Source: Methylocystis sp. KS32
GTDB taxonomy: Bacteria > Pseudomonadota > Alphaproteobacteria > Rhizobiales > Beijerinckiaceae
Assembly: GCA_002862095.1 (NCBI GenBank)
Contig: PHSQ01000002.1
Coordinates: forward strand, 310,001 to 374,000
Length of the DNA: 64,000 nucleotides
Direction: 5' to 3'
Shown: positions 17,095-24,582 of the stretch, one piece after another
How the letters are laid out: each line of letters opens with the position of its first letter
Numbering within the stretch: position 1 is the stretch's first letter
The notes under the pieces: generated by a model
Databases searched by the model: none
What the model was told of the DNA's origin: nothing
Seen by the model: only the letters and a program-made list of their open reading frames with translations
Made by a program: the position numbers and the translations under genes

Positions 17095-17541
17095 CTATTC
17101 AAAGCTCATCTGGATATTTGTGATTGTGCGGTCGAAGGAGCTGGTCGGCAGATAGCAAAAAGGATTTGTCGCGACCGGCGCGTCCTTACAGTGCCTGTGA
17201 TTGCCGTCCCAAACGTATCCCGCCTCTTTCATGCAGGCGGTGATGGCGTTGTGGATGATGGTGGGATCGGCGCCGCGTCGTGCTTCGGGATGCGCGGATT
17301 CGCCTTCGAGCTCGCAGGCTGAAGTCCGAACCTGTTGTTCTTTGAAGAAAGAGACGGCGCTGCCGTACAAGATGATTTCCAAAACGACGAGGATGATCGC
17401 GCCCGCGACTAAGGCCGCTGCGGCTTGCTTCACACTCGCAACGTAGCAAATGTTGAAAAAGTAGAGCCCCCCTAATGCGAGGAGTCCGCAGCCGAGAACG
17501 AGGGCGAATGGCGCGATGAAGACGGCAAGATCCTGATTCAA
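17095..17541 (-). CDS. Hypothetical membrane protein with TTG start
   Basis: A strong ribosome site (AGGAGG) lies eight bases before the TTG at 17541, giving a 148-aa product that starts MNQDLAVFIAPFALVLGCG. A longer ATG frame from 17607 would run through the ribosome site and is less likely. Two membrane helices are visible (residues 8-30, 40-62), followed by a soluble tail with four cysteines (SACELEGE, ITACMKEAGY, RHCKDAP, NPFCYLP), possibly disulphide-bonded. I do not recognise a family. It lies just upstream of the antiporter on the same strand. Confidence 0.6.
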   Translation of the reverse strand: MNQDLAVFIAPFALVLGCGLLALGGLYFFNICYVASVKQAAAALVAGAIILVVLEIILYGSAVSFFKEQQVRTSACELEGESAHPEARRGADPTIIHNAITACMKEAGYVWDGNHRHCKDAPVATNPFCYLPTSSFDRTITNIQMSFE

Positions 17542-17721
17542 AACGAAACCTCCTACTCTCAGCGTCCGCGTCCAGTATGAGCGCGGAGGCGAGTTCGTAG
17601 GAGTCATCAGCCGTCTCGGCAGTTGTCGGGGAACTCCATCCCCATCGCAAAAATCATAGGCGAAACAAGCTAGGTCGTCAATCTTGCCCCGGCATTTCTG
17701 AAAGTCTCGGTCGGTTGGCCG

Positions 17722-18102
17722 CTATTCGATTTTTGGGGTTGCGAGGAGGCCGGGCGGGATTGTGAAGGTGGCGAGGGCTTCGAGGAGATCGGACCAGGCG
17801 GGGAAGACGACGAAGCTCGTCGGGCTTGCGCGATAAGCGAAGAAGCTCATTCGCTTTTCCGCCGCTTCTCTGGCCCTGCGCCAGGGCGGCTTCAGAAGGT
17901 CGAGCACGGCGCGCCAGGCGAAGGCGAGCATGTTGAGCGCGGCGAGCGTCATGGCCAGATATTTCTCGCCGTGTCCGAAGTTGCGCTCAAGCTCGTAGCG
18001 GTGGTTTTTCGGTACGTTGAAGCTTTCGTTCTTGATCTTCCATCTCGCGCGGCCGCAGGCGGCGACGTTGGTCTTCGCGACCGGCGGCGAAACGACCTGG
18101 GA
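17722..18102 (-). pseudogene. Transposase C-terminal remnant
   Basis: The frame encodes GRARWKIKNESFNVPKNHRY and ELERNFGHGEKYLAMTLAAL, which closely resemble the end of DDE transposases with a WKIENE...FNxLKNxGY...HNFGHG signature, plus a hydrophobic tail. Only about 127 residues are left; the N-terminus with the first two catalytic Asp residues is missing and there is no plausible start. No terminal inverted repeats are visible. It marks an old insertion next to the DUF3501 gene. Confidence 0.7.
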
Positions 18103-18169
18103 ATGACTTCGTCGACCGCGATCATAGGACGCTCGAGACGAAGCTCCGGAGCGGGCTTGCTCCCTTCCC

Positions 18170-18760
18170 TCACCCAAAATCCCCCGCGAGCGCCTCGCGG
18201 GCATTCTCTCCCAAAACGGCCATATGGCTGTACGCCGGATGCGAGAATCCCAAGATCACCTGCGCGCCCGGCTGGCGGAAGGCCTCGATTTGCGCGTCGC
18301 TGAAGTGGAAATGCACGAATTGCACCGAGCTCGCCTTGCCCTCGGCGCTGGTTCTGTCCTGGTCAGCCTCCGGCCTGGCCGCGATCTTGTCGCCGCCAAT
18401 CTGGAGGAAGGCGGTTTCCTCGATGCCGCCAACCGCGGCGAGAACACGGGCGCGGCGCAGCGGGTCGTCGATCTCGATCATGAAGGTCGCGACCAGTTCG
18501 CGTTCCTTGGGAATCAGAGGATTATAGGCGGCGAGCTCATCCTTTAACTGCTCTTCGCCGCCCTTCTCGATGTGCAGCATTTCCTGCACTTGAAGCCACA
18601 TCGTATCGAAGCTCTCGAAATAGAACGTGACGTAAGGGCCGACTTCGACGCGCCGGTTTCGCTTGATTGCGCTTGTGCGGCGGCGGTGCTCCGCGCGGGC
18701 GCGGGCGTATTCCGCCCAGGGAAGGATGTCGGCGGCGGTAATTTCGCGCTTCATGGACAT
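18170..18760 (-). CDS. DUF3501 family protein
   Basis: The 196-aa product (MSMKREITAADILPWAEYAR onward) matches DUF3501, a family of unknown biochemical role that is nearly always encoded with rubrerythrin and a GlpC/CCG-type Fe-S protein. The ATG at 18760 has a GGAG ribosome site; the longer frame overlaps the upstream gene. It follows the Fe-S gene by 19 bp, so the three genes form one operon. The last 45 bases are duplicated near 13.9 kb. No cofactor motif is evident; it may help assemble or regulate the module. Confidence 0.85.
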   Translation of the reverse strand: MSMKREITAADILPWAEYARARAEHRRRTSAIKRNRRVEVGPYVTFYFESFDTMWLQVQEMLHIEKGGEEQLKDELAAYNPLIPKERELVATFMIEIDDPLRRARVLAAVGGIEETAFLQIGGDKIAARPEADQDRTSAEGKASSVQFVHFHFSDAQIEAFRQPGAQVILGFSHPAYSHMAVLGENAREALAGDFG

Positions 18761-18779
18761 TTCTCGCTCCAAACAGCCC

Positions 18780-20123
18780 CTACCCCGCCTCGCCATAAGC
18801 GCGCGCCAGCAATTCGATCGGATGCGCCACCAGCTCCGGCTTGTTCGCATCTCCAGCCATGCGCTCCACGCCCTGGGCGAGGTGCATCCCCGCCAGCGGG
18901 CATTCTGAAACCATGTATTTCTTGCCCGCCCCCGCGACCTGCCGCGCGGCGGGCTTGCCGACTTTCAGCGCGGTTTCGAAATTGGAGCCCTTGCAGCCCC
19001 AGGCGCCGCCATGACCGGAGCAGCGCTCGATCACGGCGAGGTCGATTTCCGGAACCAGCCGCAGAAGCTCCGCGCCTTTCTGGCCCATGTTCTGCGCGCG
19101 GGAGTGGCATGAGACATGGAAGGCGACGCCCCCGTCGAGAGGCTTGGCGCCATCGGCCAGTCCCTCCTTGCGTGCGATGTCCACCACATATTCCGAAACA
19201 TCGAAAGTCGCCGCAGCCAGACGCTTCACATTCTCGTCGTGGGGCAGAATGAGCGGCCATTCGAATTTGAGCATCAGCGCGCAGGAAGGAACCAGCGCCA
19301 CTATATCGTAACCATCGGCGATATAAGGCGCGAAGGCTTCCGCGACCAGTTTCGCCGCGTCCGCCACCTCGCCGATCAATCCCTGTTCGAGCTTCGGCAT
19401 GCCGCAACAGTGGGGATGCAATACCTTTGTCTCGACCCCGTTCCTAGCGAGCACGGCGAGCGCCGCCTTGCCGATGGAGGTGTCGTTGAAATTGCCGTAA
19501 CAGGTGGCGTAGATCACCGCCTTGCGGGTTTTGGCGGGACCGTTCTCCGCTCGCGGAACAGGGCTATCCTTGGCCTCCTTTTCGAGCGTCTTGCTGGCGA
19601 ATTTCGGCAGCGCCGCCTCGGGATTGACGCCCAGCAGGCTGCTCATCACGCCGCGAGCCGCCTTGTTGCCGACGTCCGTCGCCCAATTGGCCAGACCCGA
19701 GACCGCGCCCGCGACCGAGCCATTGAAGTCGGTCGCGGTCAGCGCCCGGTCCTTGAAGCTCACGCCGTCGCGATTCGCCTCGACGGCGCGATAGCGCAGC
19801 ATCAGATGAGGAAAATCCAGATTGAACTCATGCGGCGGCACGTAAGGACATTTGGTCATGAAACACATGTCGCAAAGCGTGCAAGCGTCCACGACCTGTT
19901 TGAGGTCCTTGCTGTCGACCGTATCGAGTTCGCCGCTTTTGGAATTGTCCACCATGTCGAAAAGTCGCGGAAAACTGTCGCAAAGATTGAAGCAGCGACG
20001 GCAGCCGTGACAGATATCGAGAACGCGGCGCATTTCCGCGTCGAGTTTGGCTTCGTCGTAGAAATCCGCGCTTTGCCAGTCGATTGGATGCCGCGTCGGG
20101 GCTTCCAGGCTGCCTTCCCGCAT
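18780..20123 (-). CDS. Heterodisulfide-reductase/GlpC-like iron-sulfur protein (CCG domains)
   Basis: The 447-aa product has two N-terminal 4Fe-4S motifs (CHGCRRCFNLC near residue 40; CTLCDMCFMTKCPYVPP near 85). Two cysteine-rich CCG-type domains follow: HPHCCGMPKLEQG near residue 265, and ERCSGHGGAWGCKGSNF near 385, where the second CCG is a CSG form as in GlpC. The overall layout resembles GlpC or HdrB/D-like electron-transfer subunits. No GlpA/B partners are nearby; with rubrerythrin next door, I infer electron delivery for peroxide reduction. The ATG at 20123 was chosen; upstream residues look non-coding. Confidence 0.88.
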   Translation of the reverse strand: MREGSLEAPTRHPIDWQSADFYDEAKLDAEMRRVLDICHGCRRCFNLCDSFPRLFDMVDNSKSGELDTVDSKDLKQVVDACTLCDMCFMTKCPYVPPHEFNLDFPHLMLRYRAVEANRDGVSFKDRALTATDFNGSVAGAVSGLANWATDVGNKAARGVMSSLLGVNPEAALPKFASKTLEKEAKDSPVPRAENGPAKTRKAVIYATCYGNFNDTSIGKAALAVLARNGVETKVLHPHCCGMPKLEQGLIGEVADAAKLVAEAFAPYIADGYDIVALVPSCALMLKFEWPLILPHDENVKRLAAATFDVSEYVVDIARKEGLADGAKPLDGGVAFHVSCHSRAQNMGQKGAELLRLVPEIDLAVIERCSGHGGAWGCKGSNFETALKVGKPAARQVAGAGKKYMVSECPLAGMHLAQGVERMAGDANKPELVAHPIELLARAYGEAG

Positions 20124-20211
20124 CGTGGACCTGTCGTTTCGGCTGAGGTGATTCTTCCTGCCCTTTTGCGGCGGGAAAAGCCGCGCGGCTAGGGCGCGAA
20201 GATTTATGGAA

Positions 20212-20242
20212 CGCCCCCTCCCCAACGAAGGGAGAGGGAGCG
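20212..20242 (-). terminator. C/G-rich hairpin between rubrerythrin and Fe-S genes
   Basis: Arms CGCCCCCTCCCC and GGGAGAGGGAGCG pair imperfectly around AACGAA, 35 bases after the rubrerythrin stop on the minus strand. It is the same small palindrome as at 11222-11251. No U-tract follows, so it may attenuate or stabilise the upstream message rather than end it. Confidence 0.45.
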
Positions 20243-20276
20243 GATCGAAGGACTTTGTTCAAGCCCCTGAGGAACC

Positions 20277-20696
20277 TTATTTCAATTCGTCGAGCGCGCG
20301 CTGGAATCGGCCGGCGTGCGAACGCTCGGCCTTGGCGAGGGTCTCGAACCAATCGGCGATTTCCTCGAAGCCTTCCTCGCGGGCGGAGCGCGCCATGCCC
20401 GGATACATATCGGTGTATTCGTGGGTTTCGCCGGCGACGGCGGCCTTCAGATTGTCGGAGGTCTTGCCAATCGGCAGGCCGGTGGCGGGATCGCCAACGG
20501 ATTCGAGGAATTCAAGATGGCCATGAGCGTGGCCGGTTTCGCCCTCGGCGGTGGAGCGAAACACCGCCGCGACGTCGTTATAGCCTTCGACGTCGGCCTT
20601 TTGAGCGAAATAAAGATAACGACGGTTGGCCTGCGATTCCCCAGCGAACGCGGCCTTCAAATTCCCTTCGGTCTTGCTACCCTTGAGCGTGCCCAT
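20277..20696 (-). CDS. Rubrerythrin (diiron domain only)
   Basis: Rubrerythrins reduce hydrogen peroxide at a diiron centre. The 139-aa product ([20 protein letters not shown] onward) holds the ferritin-like helices with the iron ligands in [47 protein letters not shown] and [14 protein letters not shown]. It lacks the C-terminal rubredoxin domain, so electrons must come from another protein, plausibly the neighbouring CCG-type Fe-S protein. It is the first gene of a rubrerythrin / Fe-S protein / DUF3501 unit seen across several proteobacteria. Confidence 0.92.
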   Translation of the reverse strand: MGTLKGSKTEGNLKAAFAGESQANRRYLYFAQKADVEGYNDVAAVFRSTAEGETGHAHGHLEFLESVGDPATGLPIGKTSDNLKAAVAGETHEYTDMYPGMARSAREEGFEEIADWFETLAKAERSHAGRFQRALDELK

Positions 20697-20816
20697 TTGT
20701 CTGATGCTCCCTGTTGGAAAATCCGAACTCGGACGCCCGCCGCCCACCGCGCGGCGCGTCGGAGCGTCACGACTTAGAATAATTCAAAATTTGCCGGCGC
20801 CAAGCCTTATCGGCAA

Positions 20817-21953
20817 CTATTTGCGATCGGGTCGCTCGGCGTAGCGGAGAATTATTTCGGCCGCGCGGAGGCTCGGCGCGGCTCCCTTCAAGTCGATCTT
20901 TCTCCGCAGCTCCTTAAAAGCGGAAAGTTGCGACGAGCGCGCCGGGCCATCCCTCATTAGCCCCGCCACCGTCTCCGCGAGGGCGAGCGGCGTCGCGGCC
21001 TTCTGCAAAAATTCGGGCGCGGCGCGAAAACCGACGATCAGATTGGGCAAAACGATGGAATCGACCTTGACCAGAAATCCGAGCAAACTCTCGAGAGGCG
21101 CGACTTTATAGGCGACCGCCATCGGCACATTGGCGAGAGCCAGTTCCAGCGTCGCGACTCCGGAGGTGACGAGCGCCGCGCGGGCGGAACGAAACGCGGC
21201 ATACTTCTCCCGCTGGGTCAGGAGGCGCGGCTTCACGTCCCATTTCGACAGCTCTTTGGAAACGGTCGCCTCGACATGAGGCACGACCGGAAGAGCCATT
21301 TCGAGCGTTGGAAACTCCCGCGCGAGAATGGCGACCGTTTCCCCGTAGACTGGCATCATTCGTTGGATTTCCGCGCGGCGCGATCCCGGCAAAATCAGCA
21401 GGGGGCCGTTGGGGGATTTTTCCGCCTCGGTCGCCGTGAGGAGTTCGAGCTTTTCGATCAGCGGGTGACCGACATAATCGCAGGGCGGACCCTCGAGGCG
21501 CGCCAGAACCTCTGGTTCGAAAGGCAACACGGCGAGGACGTGGTCGATATAAGCGTGCATGCGCCGGGCGCGCCCCGGACGCCAGGCCCAAACGGTCGGA
21601 CACACATAATCGACGATGGGAATATCCGGCAGCGCCGCCCGAACCCGCCGGGCGACGCGGTGGGTGAAGTCCGGCGCATCGATCAACACCAGGCAATCGG
21701 GGGGATTTGCGATGATCGCCCGCGCGGTTTCGTCGATGCGCGCGATAAGGCGCGGCAAACGCGCCAAAACCGGGAGAAGACCCATCACTGCGAGGTCGCC
21801 GAAAGGAAAGAGCGAGTCCAACCCTTCTCGCGCCATCTCCTCGCCCCCTACCCCCGAAAAGGACACATCATCGAGGCTGCGGAGAGAACCCATCAACAGC
21901 GCGCCGAGGCGATCGCCCGATGTTTCTCCAGCGATGAGAAATATATGGGTCAA
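20817..21953 (-). CDS. lpxB: Lipid A disaccharide synthase LpxB
   Basis: LpxB condenses UDP-2,3-diacylglucosamine with 2,3-diacylglucosamine-1-phosphate to form the lipid A disaccharide (GT19 family). The 378-aa product carries FLIAGETSGDRLGALLM near its start, VDYVCPTVWAWRPGRARRM near residue 112 and CDYVGHPLIEKL near 150. The start codon is TTG, overlapping the lpxA stop as TTGA at 21950-21953 with no separate ribosome site, so expression depends on translational coupling. In many alphaproteobacteria lpxI lies between lpxA and lpxB; here it is absent. Confidence 0.95.
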   Translation of the reverse strand: MTHIFLIAGETSGDRLGALLMGSLRSLDDVSFSGVGGEEMAREGLDSLFPFGDLAVMGLLPVLARLPRLIARIDETARAIIANPPDCLVLIDAPDFTHRVARRVRAALPDIPIVDYVCPTVWAWRPGRARRMHAYIDHVLAVLPFEPEVLARLEGPPCDYVGHPLIEKLELLTATEAEKSPNGPLLILPGSRRAEIQRMMPVYGETVAILAREFPTLEMALPVVPHVEATVSKELSKWDVKPRLLTQREKYAAFRSARAALVTSGVATLELALANVPMAVAYKVAPLESLLGFLVKVDSIVLPNLIVGFRAAPEFLQKAATPLALAETVAGLMRDGPARSSQLSAFKELRRKIDLKGAAPSLRAAEIILRYAERPDRK

Positions 21954-22774
21954 GAGGCGGAAGCTCGGCCCGCGCGGGGCGCGCAGAGCGGGCGGCTAGA
22001 GGGTCGGCGCAGGAAATCGAGCAGCACCTCGATGTCGGCGTCGTCTTGGCGGGGCTTGCCGAGTGTCGTCAAGCGTTCCGCGAGCGATTCTCCCCCCCTC
22101 GACTCTCCCTTGCCGAAGAGATGGCGATAGGCGTCTTTCAGTTTCGCGATCCGCTCCGGGGAAAATCCCCGGCGCCGCAAGCCAATCAGATTGAGGCCGA
22201 AGAGATGCGCGCGATTTCCCGCCGCCAGCGCGAATGGCGCCACATCGCCCTCCACGCCCGCCATTCCGGCGACGAAAGCGTGAGCCCCGATGCGAGCATG
22301 TTGATGCACCGCGCTCGCGCCGCCAATCATGACATGATCGCCGATTTCGACATGCCCCCCCAGCAGAACATTGTTGGAAAGGACGACGCCAGCGCCAAGC
22401 TTGCAGTCGTGCGCCACATGACAATAGGCCAGCAGGGCGCAATTGTCGCCGATGCGCGTTTCTCCTCCGCCCGCGCCGGTCCCGACGTTGAGGGTCGCGC
22501 CCTCGCGGATGACGCAACCGGCCCCGACGATCAGCCGACCGGATTTTGCGGTCTCTTTCAAATCCTGCGCCGGGGAGCCGATCGAGGCGAAGGAAAATAT
22601 TTTCGTTCCGGGTCCAATTCGCGTCTTCCCCGTCACAATCGCATGGGAAGCGACCTCGACGCCGTCGCGGAGTTCCACTTCCGCTCCTATGCAACAAAAT
22701 GGACCGACCACGACATCACGGCCAAGGCGGGCGCCGCTTTCAATGATCGAGGAAGGATGGACCCGCGCCTCCAT
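21950..22774 (-). CDS. lpxA: Acyl-[ACP]-UDP-N-acetylglucosamine O-acyltransferase LpxA
   Basis: LpxA performs the first step of lipid A synthesis, adding a 3-hydroxyacyl chain to UDP-GlcNAc. The 274-aa product is a left-handed beta helix of hexapeptide repeats (VHPSSIIESGARLGRDVVVG onward) with the catalytic His in YCHVAHDCKLG near residue 125. A helical C-terminal region (GFSPERIAKLKDAYRHLFGK) follows, and the tail after LLDFLRRP is Arg/Ala/Ser-rich and longer than in E. coli (262 aa). The ATG at 22774 is preferred; residues ahead belong to the fabZ end in another frame. Confidence 0.95.
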   Translation of the reverse strand: MEARVHPSSIIESGARLGRDVVVGPFCCIGAEVELRDGVEVASHAIVTGKTRIGPGTKIFSFASIGSPAQDLKETAKSGRLIVGAGCVIREGATLNVGTGAGGGETRIGDNCALLAYCHVAHDCKLGAGVVLSNNVLLGGHVEIGDHVMIGGASAVHQHARIGAHAFVAGMAGVEGDVAPFALAAGNRAHLFGLNLIGLRRRGFSPERIAKLKDAYRHLFGKGESRGGESLAERLTTLGKPRQDDADIEVLLDFLRRPSSRPLCAPRAGRASAS

Positions 22775-22815
22775 GCCTGTTTGCCCGTCCCTATCGCAAG
22801 ATCGGCGGCGATTCC

Positions 22816-23277
22816 TCAGGCGCCGAGCATCGCGCTGATCTGCGCCTCGCAAACCAGAGCGCCATCGACCAGCGCGCGGCCCTCGTACCAATAGATATTC
22901 CGTTTATGCGCGGTCTTGGTCATATGAAGCTCCAAGCGGTCGCCGGGGCCGACCGGCTTGCGAAATTTCACCTTGTCGATGGTGACGAAATAAACCGTCT
23001 TCGGGCGTTGCGCGGCTTTTTGCGCGTGCATCGCGATGACTCCGGCGGTCTGCGCCATGGCTTCGATCATCAAGACCCCCGGCATCACCGGCGCCTGAGG
23101 GAAATGCCCCTGAAACTGGGGCTCGTTCATGGTGACATTCTTGATGCCAATGCCGAAATCGTCGCCCCGGACGCCGACCACCCGATCGATCAGCAGAAAC
23201 GGATAGCGATGGGGCAAGTAGTCGAGGATCTGGAGAATATCCAGGGTTTCGACCGTCGCTCCGGAAGTGTCGTCCAT
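22816..23277 (-). CDS. fabZ: 3-hydroxyacyl-[ACP] dehydratase FabZ
   Basis: FabZ dehydrates 3-hydroxyacyl-ACP in fatty-acid elongation and competes with LpxA/LpxD for the same substrates. The 153-aa hot-dog-fold product has the catalytic His in YLPHRYPFLLIDRV near residue 22 and the Glu in MIEAMAQTAG near 70. The ATG at 23277 has a GAGGGAG ribosome site. It lies between lpxD (37 bp) and lpxA (41 bp), the standard cluster that balances phospholipid and lipid A acyl supply. Confidence 0.95.
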   Translation of the reverse strand: MDDTSGATVETLDILQILDYLPHRYPFLLIDRVVGVRGDDFGIGIKNVTMNEPQFQGHFPQAPVMPGVLMIEAMAQTAGVIAMHAQKAAQRPKTVYFVTIDKVKFRKPVGPGDRLELHMTKTAHKRNIYWYEGRALVDGALVCEAQISAMLGA

Positions 23278-23314
23278 ATTTCGCTCCCTCGGGCGCGCAA
23301 TAATCAGCCGCGCC

Positions 23315-24379
23315 TCAATTTTTATTGCTGTTCTTATCCGACATGCGGCGACTGAGTCTCGCCAATAGGGCCTCGCCTCGCAAAAACCCACGCAATGGGC
23401 GAGCCGGAGCGCCCCCAAAGCGAGAAAACGCAGGCACGTCCCTCATTACGCCCGATTTCGCCGCCACGGCGGCCCCTTCGCCGATGGTCAAATGTCCGGC
23501 GATAGCCGACTGGCCACCTATCTGGGCAAAATCGCCAATTTCCGAAGAGCCCGCAATCCCCGCTTGCGCAGCGATTACACAGCCCCTGCCTATAATCACG
23601 TTATGGGCGATCTGAACCAGATTGTCGATTTTCGAGCCCTCGCCGATCACTGTGTCCCTTAGGGTTCCGCGATCGATGGTCGTATTCGCGCCAATTTCTA
23701 CGTCGTCCTGGACAATCACCCGACCAAGTTGCGGAATCTTGAGGTAACCCTTGCGCGAGGGCGTAAAGCCAAAGCCGTCCTGCCCCAGCCGAGCGCCAGG
23801 ATGGACGATAACCCGATCGCCGATGAAGGCATGGCTGACGCTGACATGGGCGCCGATGCGGCAGCCGCGGCCAATCTTGACATGGGGACCGATGACCGCG
23901 TGCGAACCAATGATGGTCTTCGACCCTATTTCGGCACGAGGCCCGATGGTCGCGTCTGGATCGACGATCACGCCGGGCTCCAACCGCGCGTCGGGATGAA
24001 TGATGGCGTTTGGCGAAACGCCTGCGGCGCCGAAAAGCGAGGTCGGCGCTGTCGCTTGTGGAAAAAGCTCGGCCATCGCGAGTGTCATGGCGTGCAGCGG
24101 CTTTTCGGTTACAAGGCCGATCACGCCTCGAGGCAGCAGCGGCAATGCTTCTTCTCTCAAAAAGCAGGCGGCTGCCCTGCACAGCGGAAGAGCGTCGCGA
24201 TATCGCCTATTGTCGTAAAAGGTGAGATCGCCTCCGCCAGCGTCCGCGAGCGATGCGACTCCGCCAATCAGAGTGTCGCCCGCGACATCCTCCGCGCCCG
24301 CCAATCTGGCGGCGGTCCTCCTGGCGATATCCGCGACGGAAAGAAGACGAAACGTATCGAAAAAATCGGTTCCGGTCAC
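23315..24379 (-). CDS. lpxD: UDP-3-O-(3-hydroxyacyl)glucosamine N-acyltransferase LpxD
   Basis: LpxD adds the second 3-hydroxyacyl chain, at the 2-amino group, in lipid A synthesis. The 354-aa product has the N-terminal uridine-binding domain (about residues 1-105; [15 protein letters not shown]) and a hexapeptide beta helix ([20 protein letters not shown] onward). The catalytic His is in [12 protein letters not shown] near residue 255. The start is a GTG at 24379. It follows bamA on the same strand after about 200 bp, and fabZ comes next. Confidence 0.95.
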   Translation of the reverse strand: MTGTDFFDTFRLLSVADIARRTAARLAGAEDVAGDTLIGGVASLADAGGGDLTFYDNRRYRDALPLCRAAACFLREEALPLLPRGVIGLVTEKPLHAMTLAMAELFPQATAPTSLFGAAGVSPNAIIHPDARLEPGVIVDPDATIGPRAEIGSKTIIGSHAVIGPHVKIGRGCRIGAHVSVSHAFIGDRVIVHPGARLGQDGFGFTPSRKGYLKIPQLGRVIVQDDVEIGANTTIDRGTLRDTVIGEGSKIDNLVQIAHNVIIGRGCVIAAQAGIAGSSEIGDFAQIGGQSAIAGHLTIGEGAAVAAKSGVMRDVPAFSRFGGAPARPLRGFLRGEALLARLSRRMSDKNSNKN

Positions 24380-24582
24380 TTGGCGCGCCCTGCCCCAAAT
24401 CGATGAAGCGCTGGATCAGCCCCATTTCGATGACAGCAAAGCGCAGACCGCGCAAGCCGCCTCGATCGCGATTTGCCCGAACCGATATATTCGGGCGTTG
24501 TCGGGTGACGACACGCGGCGCAATCGGAGAAGACTCTGGACGGCGGCCCCGCAACCGCCGTCCGAATTCGTTACGCCGCCGG

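Noticed and set aside
17722-18204. Intact 160-residue gene instead of a transposase remnant
   Set aside because: The N-terminal third has no coding character and no start signal; only the transposase-like C-terminal region is convincing.
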